From 21-14-0-10-47-8 sp966211455 (GTDB lineage Bacteria > Bdellovibrionota > Bdellovibrionia > Bdellovibrionales > Bdellovibrionaceae): a stretch of 64,000 nucleotides of DNA. The notes under the pieces are model-generated. The model searched no databases and had not been told where the DNA came from. It saw nothing but the letters and a program-made list of their open reading frames with translations. Both the position numbers and the translations under genes were made by a program. Where the stretch lies: NCBI GenBank assembly GCA_966211455.1, contig CBIHNI010000011.1:62001-126000 (forward strand). Reading direction: 5' to 3'. Below are positions 9,290 through 17,234 of the stretch, one piece after another. Positions within the stretch are counted from its first letter, which is position 1; each line of letters opens with the position of its first letter.

Positions 9290-10717
9290 ATGAGAAACGC
9301 CGTCCAAGGCCTGATCGCCGCTTTGATGCTAATGACTTCGATGACCGCCTCTTCCGCCTTCGCCGAAGAGATCCGCATCAAGCCCCTGAGCAAATCTGAA
9401 ATCCGCCAAATCCGCAGCCACCTTCTGAAGGGCGAAGCCATTCAAGAAAGCCTCGCTCGCGACAACAGCGATGATGAAACCGCCTGCCCGTTGCCGGCTT
9501 TCTTCGGACTCAACACTCAAGGCTACGTCACTGTGCCCGAAGATTACGCCAATCCCCATGGCCGGCAAATCAAGGTCTTCTATTACGGCCGCGTGCAACC
9601 CGGAAAAGGGCCCGTGGTCTTCTTTAACGGCGGTCCGGCCTCGGACAGCCATGGCAGCGCCAACATTCTAGAAAACTACTTCATCCAAGCACCCGAGGTT
9701 CACCAGCAATCTTTTGTCTACATCGATCAGCGCGGAACCGGCTGTTCGGATGCCTTTCCGAGCGATCCCACCGAAGAAACGGTCGAGCGTCTGACTCACT
9801 ATACATCTGAAAACATCGTTCGCGATTCCGAAGTGGTCCGCGAAAAGCTTTTCGGTGCGGGCTCGAAATGGAAAATCTTTGGTCAAAGCTATGGCGGCCT
9901 GATTGTGCACCGCTACGCTTTGGAGGCCCCGCAATCGGTTCAGGGCGCCTTCGCGCACGGATTTTCTTTGATGAAAGACCAAACCCAGTGGCTGACCTTG
10001 CGAATTAAATCGCAAAAGCGCGTGCTAGAGATTTTCTTTCAACAGTACCCGGACGACCGCGCCCGCCTGACCACACTTCGCCAACTGATCAAAGACGATC
10101 TGTGTTTCAACGACGGCGAAACAAAAATCTGCGGCCCCGATGTCCTGGATGGACTGACCATGTATTTGGGTTTTTCAACTTATTGGTCGCACCTGGATAG
10201 CCAAATCAAAAAACTGCTGAACGCCGATAACACCCTCAGCATGAACGATCTGACGACCTTCGTCCGCAACATCGTGTTCGGCACCTATAGTGGCAGCGGC
10301 CTTGCCGGATCGGTGATTTCGATCGCCGAAATTTCGGGTGGAGAATCCGATCAAGATGCCTGCAAAAAGGTCAACCAAACGATTGCCTCCGAAGGCGACC
10401 ATCCCGAAGCGTGGCTGATCAACGAATGCCGATTGCTGGCGGGACTTACGAACGACAAATGGACCGAGCTTCTGAAGGGCCTCACCGCCCGCAAGCAAAT
10501 GACACCGGAAATGTTCAAAGCAAGTCTCGAGAAAAATCCAGCGCTGCCATTTTTCTTGTACTCGGGTGAAAAAGACGTTTTCGTCCCTTACGAAACCTTT
10601 GCCGAAGAGCTTGCAACGGTGGGTGGCTTGATCACCTATCGCCAGTTCCCAAATTCAGGCCACGAAGGTTTCTATACCGAAAGACAGGTTTGGAAAGATC
10701 TGGTTTCCGTTCCGTAG
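9290..10717 (+). CDS. Exported alpha/beta-hydrolase, peptidase S33 (prolyl/tripeptidyl aminopeptidase-like)
   Basis: A 475-residue protein with a signal peptide (cut after SAFA, residue 25). The fold shows the oxyanion loop NGGPAS, the DQRGTG motif typical of S33 peptidases, nucleophile Ser200 in GQSYGG, Asp429 in SGEKD and His458 in SGHEG. These make a complete catalytic triad. Family members release N-terminal residues, often proline, or tripeptides from peptides. AGGGG at 9281-9285 precedes the ATG. Near the M36-like protease it may complete peptide breakdown in the periplasm (inference). A dispersed repeat follows its 3' end. Confidence 0.85.
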   Translation: MRNAVQGLIAALMLMTSMTASSAFAEEIRIKPLSKSEIRQIRSHLLKGEAIQESLARDNSDDETACPLPAFFGLNTQGYVTVPEDYANPHGRQIKVFYYGRVQPGKGPVVFFNGGPASDSHGSANILENYFIQAPEVHQQSFVYIDQRGTGCSDAFPSDPTEETVERLTHYTSENIVRDSEVVREKLFGAGSKWKIFGQSYGGLIVHRYALEAPQSVQGAFAHGFSLMKDQTQWLTLRIKSQKRVLEIFFQQYPDDRARLTTLRQLIKDDLCFNDGETKICGPDVLDGLTMYLGFSTYWSHLDSQIKKLLNADNTLSMNDLTTFVRNIVFGTYSGSGLAGSVISIAEISGGESDQDACKKVNQTIASEGDHPEAWLINECRLLAGLTNDKWTELLKGLTARKQMTPEMFKASLEKNPALPFFLYSGEKDVFVPYETFAEELATVGGLITYRQFPNSGHEGFYTERQVWKDLVSVP

Positions 10718-10775
10718 CCGCTTTGCTCTTGCTCGGAGCGCGCGATGCAGCTTTGTTCTTGTTCGGATTGCTCGT

Positions 10776-10900
10776 CACAGCGGTGCCTGGTGTAAACGCA
10801 GGTGCATCCGTCCGTGTGCCTGGCCGGCCGCGAAGGCTGCAAGACGGCTAGGCGCCCCCGACCGTCCTGGCTGGGCGCCCCCGGCCGCCTTGTCCAAAAT
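10776..10900. repeat. Dispersed intergenic repeat, copy A
   Basis: Shares long stretches with 55760-55857: CACAGC, TGTAAACG, TCCGTCC, GCTGCAAGACGGCT, GGGCGCCCCCGGCC and CTTGTC-AAAAT. An arm CAAGACGGCT (10840-10849) can pair with GGCCGCCTTG (10883-10892). This copy holds a doubled GGCGCCCCC core. Like the other copy, it lies shortly after the 3' end of a gene. It resembles REP/BIME-type elements. Confidence 0.75.
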
Positions 10901-10967
10901 GAGGGGACGAAATCAGAATACGAATGCTTGGGTGAGTCTGGTTTTGGATTTGAGGGGCTCTTTCTTC

Positions 10968-11007
10968 GATTCCGGTAAACCGTCGGCTTCGCCGGTTTAC
11001 CGGAATC
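10968..11007. repeat. Perfect 15-bp inverted repeat
   Basis: GATTCCGGTAAACCG (10968-10982) and CGGTTTACCGGAATC (10993-11007) surround a 10-base loop; flanking TTCTT/AAGAG extends the stem with a bulge. No T run follows, so it is not a classic terminator. It may be part of a repeat or an RNA-end stabiliser. Confidence 0.7.
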
Positions 11008-11258
11008 AAGAGGAAAGACCTCTTTGACTTGAAGGACCCTCACTCCGAATTCGGTGTATTGGCATTTTGCCTATTATACCGGTTTTGCACGCAGAGGGCC
11101 TTTAGGTGAAGGATCTCGCCCCAAGGCCTTTGCCCCGAAACCATAGAAAGAATCTTCAATCAAAGCTCAGCCGAAATTTTCCCAAAAACATTGGAATCGC
11201 CGGTCGCGGCCTGCTAGTAGGACGGCTGGCCGGCGCGGGTTCGCCCGCGGAGGTGCGG

Positions 11259-11669
11259 TTAAGCCCCGTCGATCCAAATTCGGACCCGCTCGGTCAGCTC
11301 GTCACTGAGCATTTCTCTGGGGGGCATTGAGCCTTCCAGAATCACATTGTACAGGTCGCTGTCGTTGGACTGGCCCCATTTGACAAGGCCTGGATGCTTC
11401 AGAATGGCCGGCAAAGAAGAAAGATCGACGCCGCCCTTGGCGTTTTGCGGATTGTGGCAGCTAAGACAGTGATCTTTGAGAACCGCCGCGCGGATGTCGT
11501 TATACTGTTTCAGCATCGGATCCTGGGCTTCATCCAGTTCGCCCATCTTTCCCGGCGTCGGGAATGGGTTTTCGTGACTGTACAAAGGCTCCGGTGCGAA
11601 GCCTCCGCAGGCCGACAGCAAGGCTCCCGCCGTACACGCCAGAATCAGATGCTGAAATCGGAAATGCAT
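11259..11669 (-). CDS. c-type cytochrome lipoprotein (PSCyt1-like)
   Basis: A 136-residue lipoprotein with lipobox LLSAC and a haem-binding CLSCH motif. The rest fits the planctomycete-type cytochrome pattern: KGGVDL after the haem site and a closing MPP...LTERVRIWIDGA. It should be an electron carrier anchored in the outer or inner membrane facing the periplasm. The ATG at 11669 overlaps by one base the stop codon of the upstream small exported protein (TAATG), so translation is coupled. A hairpin at 11234-11249 follows. Confidence 0.8.
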   Translation of the reverse strand: MHFRFQHLILACTAGALLSACGGFAPEPLYSHENPFPTPGKMGELDEAQDPMLKQYNDIRAAVLKDHCLSCHNPQNAKGGVDLSSLPAILKHPGLVKWGQSNDSDLYNVILEGSMPPREMLSDELTERVRIWIDGA

Positions 11670-11953
11670 TATTTCTTCGTGCAGCCCCAAACAACAGGCT
11701 CAACGCTTTCGTCCTCGGCACAAACATAGTTCAACTGTGAGCCATCCGTGTATCCCACGACGACAGCGAATGTTTCATGAGCGATCAAGTCTGCAGAGAT
11801 CGATTTGAAACGGCGCAAAGTTTCTTTCGGCTCCGTTTTTTGAAGCGTCGTCAATGCGGCTGTCAAAGCACTTTGAGCTTGCACTGCCAAGTTTCCGTGA
11901 GCAAATGCCGCCGATGTCGCCAAGAACGCGAGTGTTGAAATGATTGTTTTCAT
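11669..11953 (-). CDS. Small exported protein, unknown
   Basis: A 94-residue protein with a signal peptide (cut after SAAFA, residue 18) and a mature part with two cysteines near the C-terminus (NYVCAEDE, WGCTKK), probably disulfide-bonded. A strong AGGAG stands 6 bases before the ATG. It is the first gene of a two-gene unit with the cytochrome lipoprotein. No known family is recognised. A role near periplasmic redox chemistry is only suggested by its neighbour. Confidence 0.7.
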   Translation of the reverse strand: MKTIISTLAFLATSAAFAHGNLAVQAQSALTAALTTLQKTEPKETLRRFKSISADLIAHETFAVVVGYTDGSQLNYVCAEDESVEPVVWGCTKK

Positions 11954-12098
11954 TTTTCTCCTTTAAATAAATTGTGATCGCAGTTCTAAATGCAGGCGAT
12001 TGGCTTGAACAACGGAAAACAGATTTTTCAAACGGATGAAAATGAATGATCAACGAATTGAAAACAGAATGAAAATGGAGCCGATGTTTGCTAAAAGA

Positions 12099-12446
12099 TT
12101 ACTCAAATTCGGATCGCGCCGAAACGTAAGATCGGATTTCGCGTTTGTGCTCGAACTTCAAATTTTTGTAAGAGCAACCGACGATGTTTTCGCCTTTGGT
12201 TTCGCTCGGTTTCTGATTGCGAATTTCGACTCGCACGCTGATGAAGCTTCCATCCGGAATTTGAAAGCTGATCACGCCTTCATCGCCTTCACTGAAAGCC
12301 ATCGGCAGTTCAAAGGCCACACCGCCTTCGCCGATTTCATTGCCGGTGCCGACAAAGTACTGACCTTGAATCAAAAAACCGATCGCGCGTCGGAAACGAC
12401 GTCGTGGAAATTTGCGCTTCAATGAAAGATCTTTTGCCGGACTCAT
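12099..12446 (-). CDS. PilZ-domain c-di-GMP receptor-like protein
   Basis: A 115-residue single-domain protein. RRRFRR near residue 18 fits the RxxxR motif of PilZ and GEGGVAF fits the (D/N)xSxxG loop, with Ser changed to Gly, so c-di-GMP binding may be altered. The closing beta-strands (VGCSYKNL) fit PilZ. The ATG at 12446 is chosen over the TTG three bases upstream; the ribosome site AAGAA is weak for both. It lies 35 bases after holA on the same strand and may be co-transcribed. Confidence 0.8.
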   Translation of the reverse strand: MSPAKDLSLKRKFPRRRFRRAIGFLIQGQYFVGTGNEIGEGGVAFELPMAFSEGDEGVISFQIPDGSFISVRVEIRNQKPSETKGENIVGCSYKNLKFEHKREIRSYVSARSEFE

Positions 12447-12481
12447 CAATTTCTTATCGGTCGATGCGGGCGATAAGATGA

Positions 12482-13546
12482 CTAGAATTTGGTCTGGTGG
12501 CTGTTTTCAGGACGTGGCGATCCGCCGCTTTGTTGCAAGCTGCAGGTTTTCAGAATCATATTTTCGAGCCAGATATGCGAAGACAGTGGCGACGATTTCA
12601 AAGCACGATCCGTTTCCGCCAAGATCAGAAGACTGTTTTCGATCTTCTTCACCGACCATCGTCGGGCCTGCTGAACATAGTCCTGCAGATAATAAGTCGG
12701 AACCTGCGCGAAAGTCGCCAGGCGCTGGCCGGCCAAGCCCTGATCCATCCCCTGCTTGATCATCAGCAAAATGCGCATATGCCGCGCCACCAGCGAAATA
12801 ATCCCGATCTCGCTTTGGCCCTGATCCAAAAGCTGAACGAGCTGCACCAAGGATTGCACGCGGTCGCCTTCGGCAATTTTTTCGGTCAGATCGAACACAT
12901 TTTCTTCGCGCTTTTTCGACACACACTGGGCGACGTCTTCAAGCTCGACGCTTTTGCGCTCACCCAGGAAATCGCGAAGTTTGACGACTTCGGATTCGAT
13001 TTCGGTCAGCTGATTTCCGACCAGACGATGCAAAAGCTGAATGGCCTCGTCCGAAATGGTCAGTTCGTGACCTTTGCAGATATGGCGGATCCAACCCGGA
13101 ATTTGATTTTCAAATGGCTTTCTAAATTCGACATGCACCGCTTGTTCGTACAGATGCTTGTAGAATTTTTTGCGCTTATCGATCTTTCCGCCGACCAAGA
13201 TAAAGACCGTCGAATCCACCGGTGATTCAAACAAAGGCTCCAGCTGGGCCCATTCTTTGTCGGTCAAATCCTGCACTTCACGCAACAGCACCACGCGGCG
13301 AGGCGCCATCATCGGCAGCGTTTCGACCTCGTCACGAACCTGAGAGATTTCAACATCGCTGGCGTAATAAGAATTGAAATTGAAATCCGCGGCACCACCG
13401 TGAAGCGCGCAAACTTTGAGATAATTGACCGCTTGATTGATCAGATAAGGCTCTTCACCGAAGAAGAAGTACAATGAAGAAAAGGACTGGGACTCGAGAC
13501 TTTTTTCGACGCTGTTATAAAATTGCTGCGGTTCCAGTTGTGGCAT
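12482..13546 (-). CDS. holA: DNA polymerase III subunit delta
   Basis: A 354-residue protein close to the usual 343 of HolA. It has FFFGEEPYLINQAV near the N-terminus, the clamp-opener region with TLPMMAPRRVVLLR, and a C-terminal helical collar domain. It opens the sliding clamp within the clamp loader. It lies directly after lptE (18 bases between), the lptE-holA order conserved in many proteobacteria. The ATG has only a weak ribosome site, so coupling to lptE is likely. Confidence 0.93.
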   Translation of the reverse strand: MPQLEPQQFYNSVEKSLESQSFSSLYFFFGEEPYLINQAVNYLKVCALHGGAADFNFNSYYASDVEISQVRDEVETLPMMAPRRVVLLREVQDLTDKEWAQLEPLFESPVDSTVFILVGGKIDKRKKFYKHLYEQAVHVEFRKPFENQIPGWIRHICKGHELTISDEAIQLLHRLVGNQLTEIESEVVKLRDFLGERKSVELEDVAQCVSKKREENVFDLTEKIAEGDRVQSLVQLVQLLDQGQSEIGIISLVARHMRILLMIKQGMDQGLAGQRLATFAQVPTYYLQDYVQQARRWSVKKIENSLLILAETDRALKSSPLSSHIWLENMILKTCSLQQSGGSPRPENSHQTKF

Positions 13547-13564
13547 CAGGGCTCGAACTTGTTG

Positions 13565-14158
13565 TTAAAAATTCTCGGTGATTCGGTCATGCGCCTCTGA
13601 CATCATTTCAGTGGCTTTCTGCTCAATGTTTTGCCTTCTTGCCGAAAGATTGTAAAGTGGATTCACCGTGTTAACCCCGGCGGTTTTCACCTGAGGCGCG
13701 TTGTAACTGCGCTCCCCGCGAAAGCTTCCCTGCCAGAGAATCGCTTTATCCGAATTTCGTCTGAGTGAAATTTGAGCATTGATTAAAATTTGATACTTGG
13801 TTGAAAGCACCGTTCCCAGTGGCAAGTCGCTGACCGAGTCCGCACCGATATCATCCGACTTGGTGTAAGTGACCGAGTCGATGACGCCTTCCACAATGAC
13901 TTCCGCTTGCGAGGCTTCGACGACGCGACCAATTTTTGCGCGTTCAAATTCTTTGATCAAAGCATTGGTGAACGCGACTTCGATTCCGGTTTCCTGAGTG
14001 CGATTCTTAAACACAGGAATAAACACCTGATGATAACCGCCCGGCAGCCCCCGGTCCGGACTGCTTAAACGATAAGCGCAGCCGCCCGTCAAAACTGAGA
14101 TCAGGGCCAGAGACAGGGCAACACGCAAGGACGTGCTAACTTTTCTGGGCGCTTTCAT
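13565..14158 (-). CDS. lptE: LPS assembly lipoprotein LptE
   Basis: A 197-residue lipoprotein with lipobox LTGGC (Cys27) and the LptE features CAYRL, FKNRTQETG and GSFRGERSYN. LptE plugs the LptD barrel that delivers lipopolysaccharide to the outer surface. The ATG at 14158 is chosen because it gives a proper lipoprotein signal; a longer version would run into the divergent gene. Only 13 bases separate this start from the start of the divergent aminotransferase. It is followed by holA. Confidence 0.88.
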   Translation of the reverse strand: MKAPRKVSTSLRVALSLALISVLTGGCAYRLSSPDRGLPGGYHQVFIPVFKNRTQETGIEVAFTNALIKEFERAKIGRVVEASQAEVIVEGVIDSVTYTKSDDIGADSVSDLPLGTVLSTKYQILINAQISLRRNSDKAILWQGSFRGERSYNAPQVKTAGVNTVNPLYNLSARRQNIEQKATEMMSEAHDRITENF

Positions 14159-14171
14159 GTAAGATTCCCGC

Positions 14172-15326
14172 ATGGACACAGAATACAATGTTTTAGCTCC
14201 AGGTCCAGTGAATCTGCATCCGCGCGTGCAAGCCGCATTGGCGCTGCCAATGATTCACCACAGAACCCCCGAGTTTGACCGCATTTTGGCTCGCGTGCTG
14301 GCCCGTTTGAAAAATGTCTTTCAAACATCCGAGCCCGTGTTTATTTCGACCTCAACCGGTTCCGGCGGGATGGAGGCGCTGCTCGTCAACGTTTTGGAAA
14401 AAGGCGATCGTGTGCTGGGCATTGATTCCGGCAAATTTGGCGAGCGTTGGTGCGAGATGGCAGAAACTTTTGGCGGCACCTTGGATCGCATGCAGGTTCC
14501 CTGGGGCAAAGCGGTTTCCGCCGCTGACGTGGAAAAGCATCTGCAAGCGCATCCCGATACCAAAATCGTTTTGTGTCAGGCCTGCGAAACCAGTTCCGGC
14601 GTGGTTCACCCGATTCATGAAATCGGCGCCGCGATCCAAAAATATCCGGACACACTTTTCCTGGTCGACGGCATCACCGCACTGGGTGCGATGCCGCTGC
14701 CGATGGATTTATGGAACATCGACGGTCTTGTCGGCGGATCGCAGAAAGCATTTATGCTGCCGACCGGACTTTCGCTCTTTGCATTCTCGAAAAAAGCCTG
14801 GAAAAAAATCGAAAAAAATCCGACCCCCAGATTTTATTTCGACGTTCGCAAAGAAAGAAAAGCCAATGAAAAAGGCGAAACTTTTTTCAGCTCGAACGTC
14901 AGTCTCGTCCGCGCGTTGGATGTGGTTTTAGATTTGATCGAAGAGCGGGGCCTTAAAACTTTGTTCAAAGACATCGAACAGCGGGCGATTTTCACCCGCC
15001 AGTTTGCGCAGAAAATGGGGCTGAAACTTTTCGCCGAAAAGCCTTCCAGCTCGCTGACCGCGCTGACGGTGCCGATGACCATCGATAGCGCCAAGGTTCG
15101 CCAAGCATTAGAAGAAAAGCACCATATTACAATTATGGGCGGTCAAGATCAGGTGAAAGGAAAAATCCTGCGCATCGGGCATATGGGTTACATCCAGCCC
15201 AAACAAATGGTCGAGCTGATGATGAAGCTGGGTGAAGTTTTGCATGGCTACGATGACGAGCTTTGCCCGCCTTCCACCATGCGCTCTTTGGAAACCGAGA
15301 TGCGCCAGTTCTGGGGGCTTTCTTGA
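14172..15326 (+). CDS. Class V aminotransferase (alanine-glyoxylate / serine-pyruvate / phosphoserine type)
   Basis: A 384-residue PLP enzyme beginning with the N-terminal APGPVNLHP signature of the AGXT family. The PLP lysine is Lys192 in GGSQKAFM, the cofactor aspartate is in LVDGITALG, and GHMGYI closes the active site. The next gene, overlapping by 4 bases, is a 3-phosphoglycerate dehydrogenase-like protein, so the pair probably makes serine, this enzyme acting as phosphoserine aminotransferase. Alanine-glyoxylate activity is the alternative. No ribosome site is visible and lptE starts 13 bases away on the other strand, so a leaderless message is possible. Confidence 0.85.
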   Translation: MDTEYNVLAPGPVNLHPRVQAALALPMIHHRTPEFDRILARVLARLKNVFQTSEPVFISTSTGSGGMEALLVNVLEKGDRVLGIDSGKFGERWCEMAETFGGTLDRMQVPWGKAVSAADVEKHLQAHPDTKIVLCQACETSSGVVHPIHEIGAAIQKYPDTLFLVDGITALGAMPLPMDLWNIDGLVGGSQKAFMLPTGLSLFAFSKKAWKKIEKNPTPRFYFDVRKERKANEKGETFFSSNVSLVRALDVVLDLIEERGLKTLFKDIEQRAIFTRQFAQKMGLKLFAEKPSSSLTALTVPMTIDSAKVRQALEEKHHITIMGGQDQVKGKILRIGHMGYIQPKQMVELMMKLGEVLHGYDDELCPPSTMRSLETEMRQFWGLS

Positions 15327-16321
15327 CCGATCAAAAAAAAATTCTGATCACCGATCGTTTCGCTCAGGATGCGCTCCTCACACTGACGCAGCAGCCATTT
15401 TTAAATGTGCAAAAATCAGAGTCTCCGAATCTGCACAACGTCGATATTTCACAGGTGGCGGGATTGATCATTCGCAGCCGCACGGTGATCGATGAATCGG
15501 TTTTCTCGCGCGCAAAGAAACTGCAGGTGATCATCACGGCCACCAGCGGTTTTGATCATATCGATCTCGACGCGGCCGAAAAATGGGGTGTGACCGTCAT
15601 GTTCACGCCTGAAGCCAATGTCGAAAGCGCCGCCCAGCAGACCTGGGCCCTGGTGCTGGCCTGTGCGAATCGGATTCCGCAAGCTCACCGCGCGATGAAA
15701 GCTGGCGAATGGAATCGCGATGCGGTCACCGGGTTTGAGCTGAATCATAAAACATACGGCATCGTGGGCTTGGGGCGGATCGGAAAACGCGTCGCCCAGA
15801 TTGCCAATGCTTTCAATATGAATGTGATCGCTTTTGACCCTTACACGGATGAAGCTTCTTTCCGTCAGGTGGATGCCGAACGTGTCGCCTACGAAGAGCT
15901 TTTAAAACGTGCCGATGTTTTAAGTTTCCACGTCCCGAAAACGACGGAAACCGAACGCATGCTGAATCGCTCGCATTTTGAATACATTCATCGCGGTATC
16001 ACCTTGGTGAACACCTCTCGAGGATCGGTGATTCACGAGGCGGATTTGTGCGAGGCCTTGGATCAAGGCTGGATTGGCTCGGTCGGTTTGGACGTGTTCG
16101 AAAAAGAGCCACTCCCCCGTCAGTCCAAACTTTTGAATTATCAAAACGTCGTCTTAAGCCCGCATTGCGGAGCCAACACGTCCGAAGCCTTTGCCAAAGC
16201 CAGCGAGCAAGCAGCTTTGAAGCTGATTCGATTCTTTGTTGACTCGTCAACGACCGACACCTTGCCACCAAAGGCCGCTTGGTACGGGGCCGTCCCACCT
16301 TGGAAAAAGCCTTCTGAATAA
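15323..16321 (+). CDS. D-2-hydroxyacid dehydrogenase (phosphoglycerate dehydrogenase-like)
   Basis: A 332-residue NAD-dependent dehydrogenase. The Rossmann motif GLGRIGKRVA and the catalytic Arg (NTSRGSV), Glu (DVFEKEPLP) and His (LSPHCGANTSE) are all present. No C-terminal ACT domain, so it is the short type without serine feedback control. The start is TTG at 15323, overlapping the upstream stop (TTGA) with GGGGG 5 bases before it. Coupling to the aminotransferase supports a role in serine synthesis. Action on another 2-hydroxyacid cannot be excluded. Confidence 0.85.
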   Translation: MTDQKKILITDRFAQDALLTLTQQPFLNVQKSESPNLHNVDISQVAGLIIRSRTVIDESVFSRAKKLQVIITATSGFDHIDLDAAEKWGVTVMFTPEANVESAAQQTWALVLACANRIPQAHRAMKAGEWNRDAVTGFELNHKTYGIVGLGRIGKRVAQIANAFNMNVIAFDPYTDEASFRQVDAERVAYEELLKRADVLSFHVPKTTETERMLNRSHFEYIHRGITLVNTSRGSVIHEADLCEALDQGWIGSVGLDVFEKEPLPRQSKLLNYQNVVLSPHCGANTSEAFAKASEQAALKLIRFFVDSSTTDTLPPKAAWYGAVPPWKKPSE

Positions 16322-16330
16322 TCGCTTTTT

Positions 16331-17053
16331 TCAGCGCCCCCAGCAAGCCGCCACCAGTTGATCGTCACGCATTCCTTGATTGAAGGCGGTCAGCGCACAC
16401 TGGGGTGATCCCGACGTGGGATTCAGGCAAAGTCTTGCCAAGCGATCGCTGCGAAGCCCCAGGTTGAAACCGGCGCTCAGGCAGGCACCGCTGTAGCTGT
16501 TGCCGTGCTGACAGGCTAAGACCAAGGCGTCTTCGCGCAAGCCGTAAGCGGTCGCGCTGGTGATGCAGGGACCGACCTCGTTTTCGACCTGCGTGCAAAG
16601 GTTGGCGAGCTTCCCGTCACGAAGACCGTTGTTGTAACCCGAACTTAAGCAGGCCGGCACAAATTCAGAAGGGCTTGCGCCACAAGCAATCAATAAATTA
16701 TCGCTGCGAAGACCAAAGCCAAAAGCCGAATTCAAACAAGCCACCGAATGCGGCGACGAGTTCCGGCAAACCGCCGCCAGCTGCACATCCCGAAGACCAT
16801 TGTTAAAGGCGCTGTTCAAACACAGCTGATCGGGTCCCGCCGGCTGGGCTGGCGCTTGCGACACGTCGACCGCCCGATCCAAAGAGCGCATCATCTGATC
16901 GATATCGGCCTGCGTGTAGCGCGAGGCATTCTGGGACAACGCCGTCTGCAGATCGGCAATGCGCGAATAGACCGGCCCCAGGTCCACCGCTTGCGCAAAA
17001 GTCGCAACACCCAGGATAAAACCTATCAGCAGAAGATTGATTTTCTGTTTCAT
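16331..17053 (-). CDS. Secreted protein with six Cys-x17-Cys tandem repeats
   Basis: A 240-residue protein with a signal peptide (cut after AQA, residue 22), a helical spacer, then six repeats of 28-29 residues from 78 to 237. Each repeat is C-(L/I)-x-S/T-A-(F/Y)-x-x-G-(L/M)-R-x-x-x-L-x-x-x-C; the cysteine pairs are 78/96, 106/124, 135/153, 163/181, 191/209 and 219/237, always 18 apart. Each repeat probably forms a helical hairpin closed by a disulfide. The GGAGGTG site before the ATG is strong. No family is recognised. It lies alone between convergent and divergent housekeeping genes. Confidence 0.85.
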   Translation of the reverse strand: MKQKINLLLIGFILGVATFAQAVDLGPVYSRIADLQTALSQNASRYTQADIDQMMRSLDRAVDVSQAPAQPAGPDQLCLNSAFNNGLRDVQLAAVCRNSSPHSVACLNSAFGFGLRSDNLLIACGASPSEFVPACLSSGYNNGLRDGKLANLCTQVENEVGPCITSATAYGLREDALVLACQHGNSYSGACLSAGFNLGLRSDRLARLCLNPTSGSPQCALTAFNQGMRDDQLVAACWGR

Positions 17054-17234
17054 CTGGCACCTCCCGCCCCTGAAAACCTGAAAACTTGTCCTTCAAAAGT
17101 GCAAAAGACCGACCAAAGCTGCTTTGTCAGAAGAAAGTTTTCACCATGGCGAGATGCAAAACAGAGCCTGTCTTGACGCTCTGAATGGGGATCGCTAATG
17201 TCTGTCTTTAATCCTTACAATACAGGGGAAGCCA

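Larger units (their letters stand above)
10718..11258. other. 541-bp non-coding stretch with repeats and hairpins
   Basis: No credible gene is seen. It contains an imperfect tandem (CTTTGCTCTTGCTCGGA / CTTTGTTCTTGTTCGGA near 10721-10768), a dispersed repeat (10776-10900), a perfect 15-bp inverted repeat (10968-11007), another imperfect hairpin around 11056-11084, and CGCGGG-TTCG-CCCGCG at 11234-11249 next to the 3' end of the cytochrome lipoprotein gene. It separates two convergent genes. Confidence 0.7.

Noticed and set aside
11106..11330. Open frame of 74 codons on the plus strand in the repeat-rich stretch
   Set aside because: It has no ribosome site, unusual composition, runs through the CGCGGG/CCCGCG hairpin and overlaps the end of the cytochrome lipoprotein gene.
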